A DNA stretch of 64,000 nt from Candidatus Peribacteria bacterium (GCA_023245935.1 JAHFJM010000005.1:24164-88163); one strand, 5' to 3'; shown: positions 24,293-31,941, counted from the first letter of the stretch. Notes: generated from the letters alone by a model not told the origin. Numbers and translations are program-made.

Positions 24293-25783
24293 ATGCGTTC
24301 AGCCAATTCCCGTCTCGGTTTTCAGGCACAGGCGGTTTACAAACTGAAGAAGCCGACGGTGTTCGCCGTTGCGCGTCAGCGTCTCTCATTTTTGATTGCG
24401 TCCTTCTCGCTCTTCGCGTTCGTGATCGGAAACATGATCGGTCAGCACGGGCTCTATTCGTTCTGGAGATCGGTTCTCGGGAAGGATGATGATCAGCTGA
24501 TTGCTTTTGTCGGGACGGTTCCCCCGATCGACAAAATTCCGGATTACACCGAGTGGGCGAAGTACGGCGGCAACAAGCAGTTGCATACATTCGATCAGGT
24601 CCCAAGTCAGGTGTTGCATCCGTTGCCTGCGTACGATCAGTCGCAGCTTGCGTCCGGCAATGCATCGACGTTTGCGATGCAGGTGTACTCCACGCTCTGG
24701 GAGGGCGGATACAATTCCCCAAGCGGCAGTCACGCCGGTGTCGATATCGATGCCCCGCATGGCACACCGGTGCAGTCGATTGGAAACGGCATCGTCGAGA
24801 GAGTCAGCATGGACGCGGTGGGATTCGGACACTTCGTGATGATCAGACATCCGAATGCACCCGATGCTTCGAGTCCCGGAGGAAAGACGACGCTTCGATC
24901 GTCGTACGCTCACCTCGATCAGGTATCCGTGAGGGAAGGCGAAGTCGTGTACAAAGGGCAGCCAATCGGCACTGTCGGCAATACTGGGCTCGTCTTCGGT
25001 GCGACGGGATACCACCTCTACTTCGAGATCGACAGAGACAGCGCTCCGTATCATCCCTACTGGCCGTTCACGAGTGCCGAAGCGAAAGACGCCGGACTCA
25101 CGTATGTGCAGGCCGTGAACAGTCCGAAATTTCAGGATCGACTGACGCAGTACACCCTGAACCCGATGGCGTTCGTACAGCAGTACCAAAATTACGTGCA
25201 GACTCCTGTTCCTGCTGCATCTCCGGTAGCGGCGGTGCAGCAAAATCAGGTTGTTGCCGAGGTCAGTGCGCCGTCACTGTCGCCTGCTGATCGCCTCAAA
25301 CAAGTGACACAGAATCGGTTGCGTGTGCGCATCGCGAAGTCCGTGACGCAGAAGCCGTCTGTCGTTGCACAAGTGACTGCTCCGAATGCCGAGGTTGTAA
25401 CACCATCGGTGACGGAGGTGATCAAGACCGCATCAGTGGATGAGCCCGCATCGGTTCCGCTCGTCAGTGCATCGACCAATACCGACGTTGCGAGTCTTTC
25501 CATCACGCATTCCGGAAAGCTCAGTCGCACGTGGCAGAAGATTCAGATTTCCACGCTCGACAGTCAGGGCAATCTCGTCAGGTCTCCGTCGTTCTCCGGT
25601 CGACTGTACGTTGTTCCGGACTTCGGCGAAGCCGAGATACGCCCGAGCGAGCTCTCGTCACTCGATTTCATCAATGGCGTCGCAACCCTCAATCTTCTCA
25701 CGCGTACGCAGACGAAGCCCGTCTTCATTCTGACGAGGGGAGCGTTTCAGACGAAGAGTGCACCGCTTCTGCCGACGAGGTAA
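24293..25783 (+). CDS. M23/LytM-like envelope protein with altered zinc site
   Basis: A 496-residue protein. A membrane anchor near residues 30-47 ('LSFLIASFSLFAFVIGNMIG') is followed by a LytM domain at about 120-265: 'GSHAGVDIDAPHGTPVQSIGNGIV', 'SSYAHLDQVSVREGEVVYKGQPIGTVGNTG' and 'GYHLYFEI'. Family members have HLHFE; here the second His, a zinc ligand, is Tyr, so hydrolase activity is doubtful and it may act as a regulator like EnvC or NlpD. The C-terminal half is low-complexity (V, S, P, Q) followed by an Ig-like end domain. TATAAT lies at 24248-24253. Overlaps the convergent gene by 59 nt. Confidence 0.8.
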   Translation: MRSANSRLGFQAQAVYKLKKPTVFAVARQRLSFLIASFSLFAFVIGNMIGQHGLYSFWRSVLGKDDDQLIAFVGTVPPIDKIPDYTEWAKYGGNKQLHTFDQVPSQVLHPLPAYDQSQLASGNASTFAMQVYSTLWEGGYNSPSGSHAGVDIDAPHGTPVQSIGNGIVERVSMDAVGFGHFVMIRHPNAPDASSPGGKTTLRSSYAHLDQVSVREGEVVYKGQPIGTVGNTGLVFGATGYHLYFEIDRDSAPYHPYWPFTSAEAKDAGLTYVQAVNSPKFQDRLTQYTLNPMAFVQQYQNYVQTPVPAASPVAAVQQNQVVAEVSAPSLSPADRLKQVTQNRLRVRIAKSVTQKPSVVAQVTAPNAEVVTPSVTEVIKTASVDEPASVPLVSASTNTDVASLSITHSGKLSRTWQKIQISTLDSQGNLVRSPSFSGRLYVVPDFGEAEIRPSELSSLDFINGVATLNLLTRTQTKPVFILTRGAFQTKSAPLLPTR

Positions 25784-26228
25784 CCTTCACAAGACCAGTC
25801 CTTATCGAATCAATTGTTGCCTCTGCAGCCTCTTTACCTCGATAAGCCTTTTCGAGTTCTGATACGTCGTGATAACTCAATGTTCGGAGCCCTTCATACG
25901 AAAGACCATGTTGGCTCACTATTTTTTCTATTCCCTCAAGAAAGATTTTTCTCTGCGTGAGAAACAGGATCCTTGCGTCGTAATCATCGAGAACTCTCCT
26001 GCATTTTTCATGATCAGAATTTCCCAGCATGTCGTTGATGGATGCTATTTCACTTCCGACCTGATCAAACGTCGGAAGGAGCGCGTGACCTCTGTCATGC
26101 TCACGTGCTATAGCACCAAGAGATTCTATTTCTTCCTCTCTTCTCACTCTTTGTCTTGCCTCCTGCATCTGATTCCATCGCCTCTGATCATGGTCTCTTA
26201 ATTGCTGTCCGTAATTTCTTTCACCCAT
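25725..26228 (-). CDS. Hypothetical coiled-coil protein
   Basis: A 167-residue soluble protein of long charged helices ('QQLRDHDQRRWNQMQEARQRVRREEEIESLGAI' contains heptads) and a Ser-rich tail. No family recognised. The ATG at 26228 is preferred; a TTG two codons upstream (26234) is also in frame. It overlaps the 3' end of the M23-like gene. Confidence 0.55.
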   Translation of the reverse strand: MGERNYGQQLRDHDQRRWNQMQEARQRVRREEEIESLGAIAREHDRGHALLPTFDQVGSEIASINDMLGNSDHEKCRRVLDDYDARILFLTQRKIFLEGIEKIVSQHGLSYEGLRTLSYHDVSELEKAYRGKEAAEATIDSIRTGLVKVTSSAEAVHSSSETLPSSE

Positions 26229-26336
26229 AGTCAATCTTGGTAAGAATAAAGGTTGTCATTTTCACCGGAAAAATGAAAAAGTCAACCAATGCCTTCATTC
26301 TCGTGTATTTGTATTAAGCAGAAGCCAAAAGAAGTA

Positions 26337-27350
26337 TTACATTCTTTTTTTTCTTATCCACACATGCATCCCGGCAATCAGCAGAACCAGAATCACTCCC
26401 GCAACACCCTTCTGTGTCGTCGACAGAAATAACGCCGATCCACCGAAGATCGTACCAATGATTGCCGTGAGCAGCACGATTTTTCTTTCGGACCAACCGC
26501 GATCAAGCAAGAGATGATGCAGATGATCCCGACCTCCCGCGAGAGGGGAGCGGCGGCTGAGGATTCTGCGAACGATCACAAACAGCGCATCGATGAGCGG
26601 TATGCCGAGTGCGAGAAATGCGGTTGCCACTTTTCCGCCGTGGTACACCCCAAGCAGCCCGAGCATCAGTCCGAAGAACATCGAACCGGTGTCGCCCATC
26701 AGCATCTTCGCGGGCGGAAAATCAAAGAGAATTCCGGCACCGGCGATTGCCGCAAGTGAGAAGGACAGAAGTGCTATATCGGGCTCACCGTTGCGAAAAA
26801 GCGCGAGACAGCCGAGCATCAGAAAGCCGATGGTTGCGATCACGCTCACTTGCCCCGAAATACCATCGAACCAGTTCAGTGCGTTGATCGTGAGCAGCAG
26901 CCACGCGACGGTGAAGAGCCCGCTCAGGACAGGGAGAGAACCGAAGAGGCTTGTATGCAGCACGAGACTGTCGAGCTTCAGGAATCCTCCGAGAGGGCTC
27001 GTGATCGTATAAATTCTCGAACCGGTTGCGAAGATCAGCGTCACGATCACAAGCTGAATGAAAAGCCGAACCCACGAGGGGAGGGGAGTGCGGTCATCGA
27101 TGAAACAGGTGAGTGCGAGCAGTACGGTTCCGATCAGCATGCCGATTTCTTTCTGTCCCAAAGGCAAAAGAAAGAAGCTCATGCCGATGAACAGGAGTAC
27201 GGCAACAATGCCCGTGGGGTAGGGGAGCCTCTTTCGTCGCAGTCCGTAGCGCTCCGGAAAATCGAGAAGCCCGAGCAGCGGAAAAATTTGCAGCGAAACG
27301 GCGTACGCGGTAACTGTGATGAGAAACACGGTGATGACGGTCGGAATCAT
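26337..27350 (-). CDS. Undecaprenyl-phosphate sugar-1-phosphate transferase, WecA/TagO-like
   Basis: A 337-residue polytopic membrane enzyme of glycosyltransferase family 4 that moves a sugar-phosphate from UDP to undecaprenyl phosphate, starting a surface glycan. Seen: 'PERYGLRRKRLPYPTGIVAVLLF', 'LTCFIDDRTPLPSWVRLFIQL' (catalytic Asp pair), 'TINALNWFDGISG', 'AKMLMGDTGSMFFGLMLG' and 'GRDHLHHLLLDRGWS' (HxxH). The start at 27350 is set by TACAAT (27358-27363) 7 nt upstream. A second family member, mraY, is at 40917; the two differ in loop sequence. Sugar identity is not known. Confidence 0.9.
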   Translation of the reverse strand: MIPTVITVFLITVTAYAVSLQIFPLLGLLDFPERYGLRRKRLPYPTGIVAVLLFIGMSFFLLPLGQKEIGMLIGTVLLALTCFIDDRTPLPSWVRLFIQLVIVTLIFATGSRIYTITSPLGGFLKLDSLVLHTSLFGSLPVLSGLFTVAWLLLTINALNWFDGISGQVSVIATIGFLMLGCLALFRNGEPDIALLSFSLAAIAGAGILFDFPPAKMLMGDTGSMFFGLMLGLLGVYHGGKVATAFLALGIPLIDALFVIVRRILSRRSPLAGGRDHLHHLLLDRGWSERKIVLLTAIIGTIFGGSALFLSTTQKGVAGVILVLLIAGMHVWIRKKRM

Positions 27351-27353
27351 TGC

Positions 27354-27363
27354 TAGAATTGTA
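27354..27363. promoter_or_regulatory. Overlapping divergent -10 boxes of two leaderless genes
   Basis: TAGAAT on the plus strand (27354-27359, 6 nt before the 27366 ATG) overlaps TACAAT on the minus strand (27358-27363, 7 nt before the 27350 ATG). Only 15 nt separate the two start codons, so the two polymerases cannot bind at the same time. Confidence 0.65.
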
Positions 27364-27365
27364 GC

Positions 27366-27713
27366 ATGCGACAAACGGTTTGCGGGCTGATCGGTTCCGT
27401 CTGCACTTCTAAGGCACGGACTCTATGGAATGAACTTTTCAAGGAACGAGGTCTTTCAGCGTTTTTTGATTTCTATCGTACGAAGACGAAAGAAGATCTC
27501 GAGCTTCGGCTCTCTGAAATGTTTTTGCTTGAGAGGAGGGGATACGTTGTTGCTCCGGAGTTGCAGAGCATGATTCTTCCGCTTCTCGATCGACTCGATT
27601 CAGCCTCTCAGGAGAAGGGGAGTGTAGATACGGTTCTGAATGAAGAGGGAGTGCTGATTGGATACTTCTGTGGAGATGATGAAAAACGAATACATGTATG
27701 GTTTGCTTCCTGA
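27366..27713 (+). CDS. Orphan shikimate dehydrogenase N-domain-like protein
   Basis: A 115-residue protein resembling only the substrate-binding half of AroE: 'CGLIGSVCTSKARTLWNELFKERGLSAFFDFY' fits the first strand and helix, and 'ILPLLDRLDSASQEKGSVDTVLNEEGVLIGYFCG' fits the AroE pattern 'LDxxAxxIGAVNTVVNxDGxLxGYNTDG'. The Ser-x-Ser and catalytic Lys positions are not kept (the Lys region reads 'YVVAPELQ'), and there is no nucleotide-binding half. It may have become a binding or regulatory protein. Promoter TAGAAT 6 nt upstream. Confidence 0.6.
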   Translation: MRQTVCGLIGSVCTSKARTLWNELFKERGLSAFFDFYRTKTKEDLELRLSEMFLLERRGYVVAPELQSMILPLLDRLDSASQEKGSVDTVLNEEGVLIGYFCGDDEKRIHVWFAS

Positions 27714-27725
27714 TACTATTGCTGC

Positions 27726-27923
27726 ATGTGCAAATTCCCGGAACTCAGCGGCGATACGACTCCTGCGCTCTATCGTAAGGAAAAGCCTGATCCAGCGACG
27801 AAAGAACAGCTGGAGTTCTTTCGGCGTGCGCACAATCCTGAAGCCTATACTCTTCTTTGGGCAAATAGTGCCGGGCTTCTTACTCCGAAAAAAGATTCTT
27901 CTGATCAACCGCGAAAAACATAA
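27726..27923 (+). CDS. Small hypothetical protein
   Basis: A 65-residue protein, charged and Pro-rich at both ends ('ALYRKEKPDPATKEQLEFF', 'LLTPKKDSSDQPRKT'). TACTAT (27714-27719) lies exactly 6 nt before the ATG. No family recognised. It precedes pgk by 45 nt. Confidence 0.55.
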   Translation: MCKFPELSGDTTPALYRKEKPDPATKEQLEFFRRAHNPEAYTLLWANSAGLLTPKKDSSDQPRKT

Positions 27924-27968
27924 AGGACTTTTTCTTGCTTTTTTTCGTTCGAATCTTAGACTCGACTC

Positions 27969-29165
27969 ATGCAGTCCTATCGCACCCTCGATCAGGCACG
28001 AGTACGAGGAAAGCGAATACTTTTGCGTGCAGGGTTCGATTTGCCGATGGAGAAGGGGAAGGTCACTGACATCAGTCGTGTGAAAGCAATCGAGAAATCG
28101 ATGAAGTATATTTTGAAGGGTGGAGGCATTCTGATTCTCCTTGCGCATCAAGGTCGCCCGAAAGACCGACCGGATCCACAGTTCAGCCAGAAGCCCGTCG
28201 TTACGGTGCTCAAGAAACTCCTCAAGACGAACGTTCACTTTGCATCGGACTGTGTCGGTCCGCAGGCCGAGAAAATCGTCGCGAAAGCAAAACCGGGCGA
28301 GGTTGTTCTTCTTGAAAATCTCCGATTTCATCCCGAAGAGAAGAAGAATGATGTCGGTTTTGCGAAGAAGCTCAAGAAACTCGGCGATCTCTACGTGAAC
28401 GATGCGTTCACCAATTGCCATCGCGATCATACGAGTATGGTGGCGCTCGCGCGCATTCTGCCTTCGTTCATGGGATTCTCACTCGAGGAAGAAGTGAAGC
28501 ACCTGAGTCTCGTGCTCAAATCTCCGAAGCGCCCTCTCACGCTGATCATTGCCGGTTCGAAGATGGAGACGAAAGTGCCGGTGATCGAACATTTCCTGAA
28601 GAAAGGGGATCATATTCTGGTCGGCGGGTGCATTGCGAATACGTTCATTGCCGGTCGTGGGTTCTCCGTCGGGGCGTCGAAGTACGACGAACAGGGGATG
28701 GAGGAGGCACAGGAGCTGATGCTGAAAAGCGAGAAGCCGAAGCGAGCCAAGATTCATGTTCCTCCGGACGTTGTTGTTGCCAGTGAACTCAGTGAAAAGG
28801 CAACCAAGATTGATCTTCCTGTTGAAGATATCGAGGGGGACATGTGTATTTTCGACATCGGCAAGGTGACGGTGAAGCGCTACTGCGAGCTGATTGAGAA
28901 GTCCAAGACGATCGTGTGGAACGGACCGCTGGGAGTCTACGAATTCAACCGATTTTCCCATGCGACGAAGCGGATCGCCGAGGCGATCGTTCGGGCGACG
29001 AAGAAGGGAGCGGTGAGCATCGTCGGAGGAGGGGACACCGTCGATTTCCATCTTCGATACAAGTATTCGCTTTCGCCGTATACATTCGTCAGCATGGGCG
29101 GAGGTGCAATGTTGGAATTTATCGGTGGTGCGCAGTTTGCATCGTTGAAGGTGCTGGAGAAATAG
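27969..29165 (+). CDS. pgk: Phosphoglycerate kinase
   Basis: A 398-residue glycolytic enzyme making ATP and 3-phosphoglycerate from 1,3-bisphosphoglycerate. Seen: 'RVRGKRILLRAGFDLPMEKGKVTDISRV' (the common LRVDFNVP reads LRAGFDLP), 'HQGRPKDRPDPQFS', 'LLENLRFHPEEKKNDVGFAKKL', 'YVNDAFTNCHRDHTSM', 'IIAGSKMETKVPVI', 'TIVWNGPLGVYEF' and 'SIVGGGDTVDF'. Promoter TTGCTT, 16 nt, TAGACT (27957-27962), 6 nt, ATG. gap is 11 kb away. Confidence 0.96.
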   Translation: MQSYRTLDQARVRGKRILLRAGFDLPMEKGKVTDISRVKAIEKSMKYILKGGGILILLAHQGRPKDRPDPQFSQKPVVTVLKKLLKTNVHFASDCVGPQAEKIVAKAKPGEVVLLENLRFHPEEKKNDVGFAKKLKKLGDLYVNDAFTNCHRDHTSMVALARILPSFMGFSLEEEVKHLSLVLKSPKRPLTLIIAGSKMETKVPVIEHFLKKGDHILVGGCIANTFIAGRGFSVGASKYDEQGMEEAQELMLKSEKPKRAKIHVPPDVVVASELSEKATKIDLPVEDIEGDMCIFDIGKVTVKRYCELIEKSKTIVWNGPLGVYEFNRFSHATKRIAEAIVRATKKGAVSIVGGGDTVDFHLRYKYSLSPYTFVSMGGGAMLEFIGGAQFASLKVLEK

Positions 29166-29190
29166 ATCGGGGAGAGGCATACTCTCTGCC

Positions 29191-30825
29191 ATGTCGAATT
29201 CAGAGGAGGTAAACGTTCAGCCACTCAAAGTTTTCGTCGTCGATGAGAAATCATCGACGAAGGTTCTGCTTGGCGCCGTGCGTAAATCCACTGGACCGTT
29301 CCTCGCGGTGATCGGTCCGGAGAGCCTCTCGCATCTCACGGACGAAGCACTGCAGAAAGTGCTCTCGGCATCGAGAGCGCTCAACCCGGATCGCAGGCTG
29401 CTTCTTGCGACGAAAGATGCTCGTGTTTCCGGAGCAGCCAAGAATACAGGTTGGCAGACCATCGAGAGCCTGAAAGACCTCACCATTCATCTTCGCTTGC
29501 ATCCGTTGCTCCAAGAAGCCATCCGTGCCTTCAGCCCCGTGACCTGGCGGCGCGATATCCGTTCCAGGCTTCAGCTCGTCGGACTTCTCTCGCTGCCGAA
29601 ACTTCGCATCTGGACGTTGCTCACACTCAGCATCATTTCCTTCGGGTACGTTTTCTTCCGCTTCCTGCCGTCGGCGACCATTCGCATATGGTCAAACCAG
29701 GAGACGGAGACCTTCACGACGAATGTCTACATGGTGGAATCCGGAGCAAAGTTGCCGATTCCTTCGGATCGGATCAAAACACTTCCCCTTCGGCGTCTCA
29801 CCGTGCACATCGATCGGACGATCACCTACGATCAGATCAGCAAGAATTTCACGGGGACGAATCCGACCGTCGTGATGACGGTGTTCAACGATTCGGACGA
29901 GCCGTACTCTCTGCGGAAGGGGACACGCTTGCTGAATCAGGCTGGAATGCGTTTTCGTCTTCTGGATGCGCTGATCCTCGCTCCGCACACGAAGCAGCAG
30001 TCGCGTGCGGAAGGGGATCCCATCGACCAGTACGGCGAGGTTCTCGGTGAGCGTGGAAACGTGCCCGCCGGTCTGAAATGGGATTTCCCCGGACTGTCCG
30101 AGAAAGAACGTTCCGTTGTCTATGCCCGCAACGAGAAGCCGGCTACCGGAGGAGCCACGTCGTATGTCAATATGCTTACCAAGGAGGACATTTTCGGTTC
30201 CCCGAAACATCCGGGAGCAAAGCAGCGGTTGGAACAAGAACTGCTCATGGTCGCAAAGCAGCAGGTCGAAGACGAGCGTATCGGCGACAGTAACGTGCAC
30301 GGTACGAATTACGTACAATTGAAGAGAGACGATCTTACGAAGACCGTCTTCAGCAACTTTCAGCTCTCCGAATCGTTCATCGGTCAGAACATCAGCTCGG
30401 TTCCGGTGTCGGGCAGCGTCGACTATACTGTCGTTCTGTACGACGAGAATAAGCTTCTTGAAATTCTAAAAGGGGAGGCGAACGAACGAACCGCGTCCGA
30501 TAAAACCATTCTCGAAAGCTCACTGTCGAAGGACAACATGGATCTGTATGTGATCCCGCCGTGGGATGACGATCTCCGTTGGGTGAAGATCACTGCGGAT
30601 TTGACTTACTCAGAAAGCTATGTCTTAAATCCCCTCACGCCGGTCGGTGCGAAGTTTGCGAAGTACATCCGAGACAATGTGAGCGGGAAGGATATCGTCG
30701 AAGCGAAGCGAATCATCAAAAACCTTCCGGAAGTCAGCAAAGTGGAAATAAGCATCTGGCCGCCGTGGACGTACCAGTTACCGGCGATTGGATCGTCTAT
30801 TGCCGTTCTCGAACAGGAGGATTAG
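29191..30825 (+). CDS. Large membrane-anchored protein with extracytoplasmic beta domain
   Basis: A 544-residue protein: an alpha/beta N-terminal domain (1 to about 110, 'LKVFVVDEKSSTKVLLGAVRKS'), a membrane helix at about 140-160 ('IWTLLTLSIISFGYVFFRFL') and a large beta-rich C-terminal region ('YSLRKGTRLLNQAGMRFRLL', 'NVPAGLKWDFPGLSEKERSVV'). The 'KGT' and 'VPAG' steps recall baseplate-J-like proteins often found in Patescibacteria, but I cannot confirm this. CATACT lies 7 nt before the ATG. It probably acts at the cell surface. Confidence 0.6.
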   Translation: MSNSEEVNVQPLKVFVVDEKSSTKVLLGAVRKSTGPFLAVIGPESLSHLTDEALQKVLSASRALNPDRRLLLATKDARVSGAAKNTGWQTIESLKDLTIHLRLHPLLQEAIRAFSPVTWRRDIRSRLQLVGLLSLPKLRIWTLLTLSIISFGYVFFRFLPSATIRIWSNQETETFTTNVYMVESGAKLPIPSDRIKTLPLRRLTVHIDRTITYDQISKNFTGTNPTVVMTVFNDSDEPYSLRKGTRLLNQAGMRFRLLDALILAPHTKQQSRAEGDPIDQYGEVLGERGNVPAGLKWDFPGLSEKERSVVYARNEKPATGGATSYVNMLTKEDIFGSPKHPGAKQRLEQELLMVAKQQVEDERIGDSNVHGTNYVQLKRDDLTKTVFSNFQLSESFIGQNISSVPVSGSVDYTVVLYDENKLLEILKGEANERTASDKTILESSLSKDNMDLYVIPPWDDDLRWVKITADLTYSESYVLNPLTPVGAKFAKYIRDNVSGKDIVEAKRIIKNLPEVSKVEISIWPPWTYQLPAIGSSIAVLEQED

Positions 30826-31189
30826 GTCGGCTTCTTCCTGGGGAGGGGCTGATTAAATAATGTACAAGATACATTGTGCATCATTCAAGAAATCTCCAGA
30901 TTCACTCCCCTTTCTCTGTATTTATGAATTCTGTATTCAAGAAAAAGAAGTTTATCTTTCATTTCATCAAGTACTGCTTTGTGCACAAAAATGTGGATAA
31001 CCGGTGATCGACAGATATCAGTGAATATCGTATTGATCTGCACAGTCTTTCGCTCCCCTTCTCTGCGAATTTTTGATTTTCCTCTCAATGCAGTTGAAAA
31101 CGCCCGGAGGCAGCTTTTTTTTCAATAAATTTGTATTCCGTCCAGTATTTCTATTTGCTTTGTATGGTGTACGAATGTACACTCATTCC
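30826..31189. other. AT-rich intergenic region with a DnaA-box-like site
   Basis: No convincing gene in 364 nt. A perfect DnaA-box sequence TGTGGATAA lies at 30992-31000, and an AATGTA/TACATT hairpin near 30858-30874. Only one box is present, so it is not a replication origin by itself. The last 35 nt hold the promoter and SOS-like palindrome of the 31190 gene. Confidence 0.5.
31155..31183 (+). promoter_or_regulatory. Promoter of the 31190 gene with overlapping SOS-like palindrome
   Basis: TTGCTT (31155-31160), 17 nt, TACACT (31178-31183), 6 nt to the ATG. The perfect palindrome GTGTACGAATGTACAC (31167-31182) covers the spacer end and most of the -10, a classical repressor position. The same half-sites occur at recA (44659-44674 and 44742-44757). 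Confidence 0.6.
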
Positions 31190-31450
31190 ATGACAATCAC
31201 TTCTCGCACTCCAAGGCTCAGGCGAAGCAGGCAGATGGTTTTGGACTGCAGAGACATGGATTTCTCAGTCCCCTCTTCCACTGACATCGCCGATTCCGTC
31301 ATCGCCTGGGTGATGAGTTTTCCGCAGAGAAATGCCATGCACGTCTATCTCCCCTCTTCAGCTCCATCGATTCGCAGACTTCAGTGCACACTCCAAGGCT
31401 TAGGTTGTGCCGTTTCCCGTGTAACAAAATTCATTCCATCACGTTTATAA
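31190..31450 (+). CDS. Small basic protein behind an SOS-like operator
   Basis: An 86-residue soluble protein with a basic start ('MTITSRTPRLRRSRQ') and an alpha/beta-looking body ('DIADSVIAWVMSFPQRNAMHVYLP', 'SIRRLQCTLQGLGCAV'). No family recognised. The start is fixed by TACACT 6 nt upstream; the longer frame from 31073 would run through the promoter. The palindrome over the -10 suggests damage-inducible expression with recA. It is followed 6 nt later by the first microprotein gene. Confidence 0.6.
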   Translation: MTITSRTPRLRRSRQMVLDCRDMDFSVPSSTDIADSVIAWVMSFPQRNAMHVYLPSSAPSIRRLQCTLQGLGCAVSRVTKFIPSRL

Positions 31451-31456
31451 GCTCCA

Positions 31457-31555
31457 ATGTCAAGAAAAGCGTACTCAAGCATCGGCAAGGCATTCATCCT
31501 CTCGGTCGCCCTCACGGCGGCACCGGCGCTGATGCTGAGGTGGTTGGTAATGTAG
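31457..31555 (+). CDS. 32-residue single-helix microprotein 1 (AYxxIG family)
   Basis: A short ORF encoding a basic start with 'KAYSSIGKAF', a hydrophobic stretch of about 17 residues and an end in 'LRWLV'. TTATAA (31445-31450) lies 6 nt before the ATG. It shares length, A-Y-x-x-I-G motif, helix position and L-R-x-L-V end with the ORF at 31828, and the A-Y-x-x-I-G motif with 31719. Predicted to be a single-pass membrane peptide, N-terminus inside. The repeat element starts 3 nt after its stop. Confidence 0.55.
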   Translation: MSRKAYSSIGKAFILSVALTAAPALMLRWLVM

Positions 31556-31558
31556 GCA

Positions 31559-31681
31559 GTCCTCACTCCGGCGCTGATGCGCCACCTCTCTCCGCTGCGG
31601 CGAAGAGAGGATGATTCGTATTGAGAAAGGCATGGGCTCCCCCTTCTCCAGCCGATGGAGAAGGGGTCAGGGGATGAGGAC
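31559..31681 (+). repeat. 123-bp composite repeat element, copy 1
   Basis: It begins GTCCTCACTCC and ends GGGGATGAGGAC, so the ends are inverted repeats of GTCCTCA. It holds two hairpins: CCTCTCT with AGAGAGG (about 31584-31610) and CCTTCTCC with GGAGAAGG (about 31642-31665). The copy at 49880-49996 in reverse orientation aligns over the whole length. It lies 3 nt after a TAG stop; the other copy does the same. Confidence 0.65.
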
Positions 31682-31718
31682 CGTGTAATAATTCTCCTTC
31701 CCTCTCGTCTTCTTCGGT

Positions 31719-31814
31719 ATGCGTACACATGCGTACCCAGACATCGGCGGATTGGCACTGTTCTTCCTCCTCGCAGTGATCGGTGCTCTTGCGCTGGTCC
31801 TCAGCGGTTTCTGA
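31719..31814 (+). CDS. 31-residue single-helix microprotein 2 (AYxxIG family)
   Basis: A short ORF with 'HAYPDIGGLALFFLLAVIGA' followed by more hydrophobic residues and 'LSGF'. The motif A-Y-x-x-I-G at residues 5-10 is in the same place as in the ORFs at 31457 and 31828. Predicted single-pass membrane peptide. It lies between the repeat element and microprotein 3, 13 nt before the latter. Confidence 0.5.
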   Translation: MRTHAYPDIGGLALFFLLAVIGALALVLSGF

Positions 31815-31827
31815 TTCCTTCTATGAT

Positions 31828-31926
31828 ATGTCCACTCGTGCATACATCGGTATCGGCAGAGCCTTCGCTCTCTCACTCGGCATCATCACGGTTGCCGCGA
31901 TGGTGTTGAGGGGGTTGGTAGGGTAG
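31828..31926 (+). CDS. 32-residue single-helix microprotein 3 (AYxxIG family)
   Basis: A short ORF with 'RAYIGIGRAFALSLGI' and the end 'VLRGLVG'. Aligned without gaps to microprotein 1 it keeps M-S, A-Y, I-G-(K/R)-A-F, L-S and L-R-x-L-V. Same predicted topology. Probably co-transcribed with microprotein 2. Its stop is 15 nt from the convergent tyrS stop. Confidence 0.55.
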   Translation: MSTRAYIGIGRAFALSLGIITVAAMVLRGLVG

Positions 31927-31941
31927 ATCTGTAAATTTCAT

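Noticed and set aside
30992..31000. Perfect DnaA box as a replication origin
   Set aside because: A single box, with one other exact copy at 26354-26362 inside a gene and no dnaA, dnaN or box cluster nearby; chance is sufficient.
30885..31088. Minus-strand 67-codon frame in the AT-rich gap
   Set aside because: It needs a TTG start, has no -10 hexamer at the usual spacing and runs through the DnaA-box-like site; no coding character.
31655..31718. Further short ORFs within the repeat element as extra microproteins
   Set aside because: They follow the hairpin sequences of the repeat and lack the AYxxIG motif and a hydrophobic helix.
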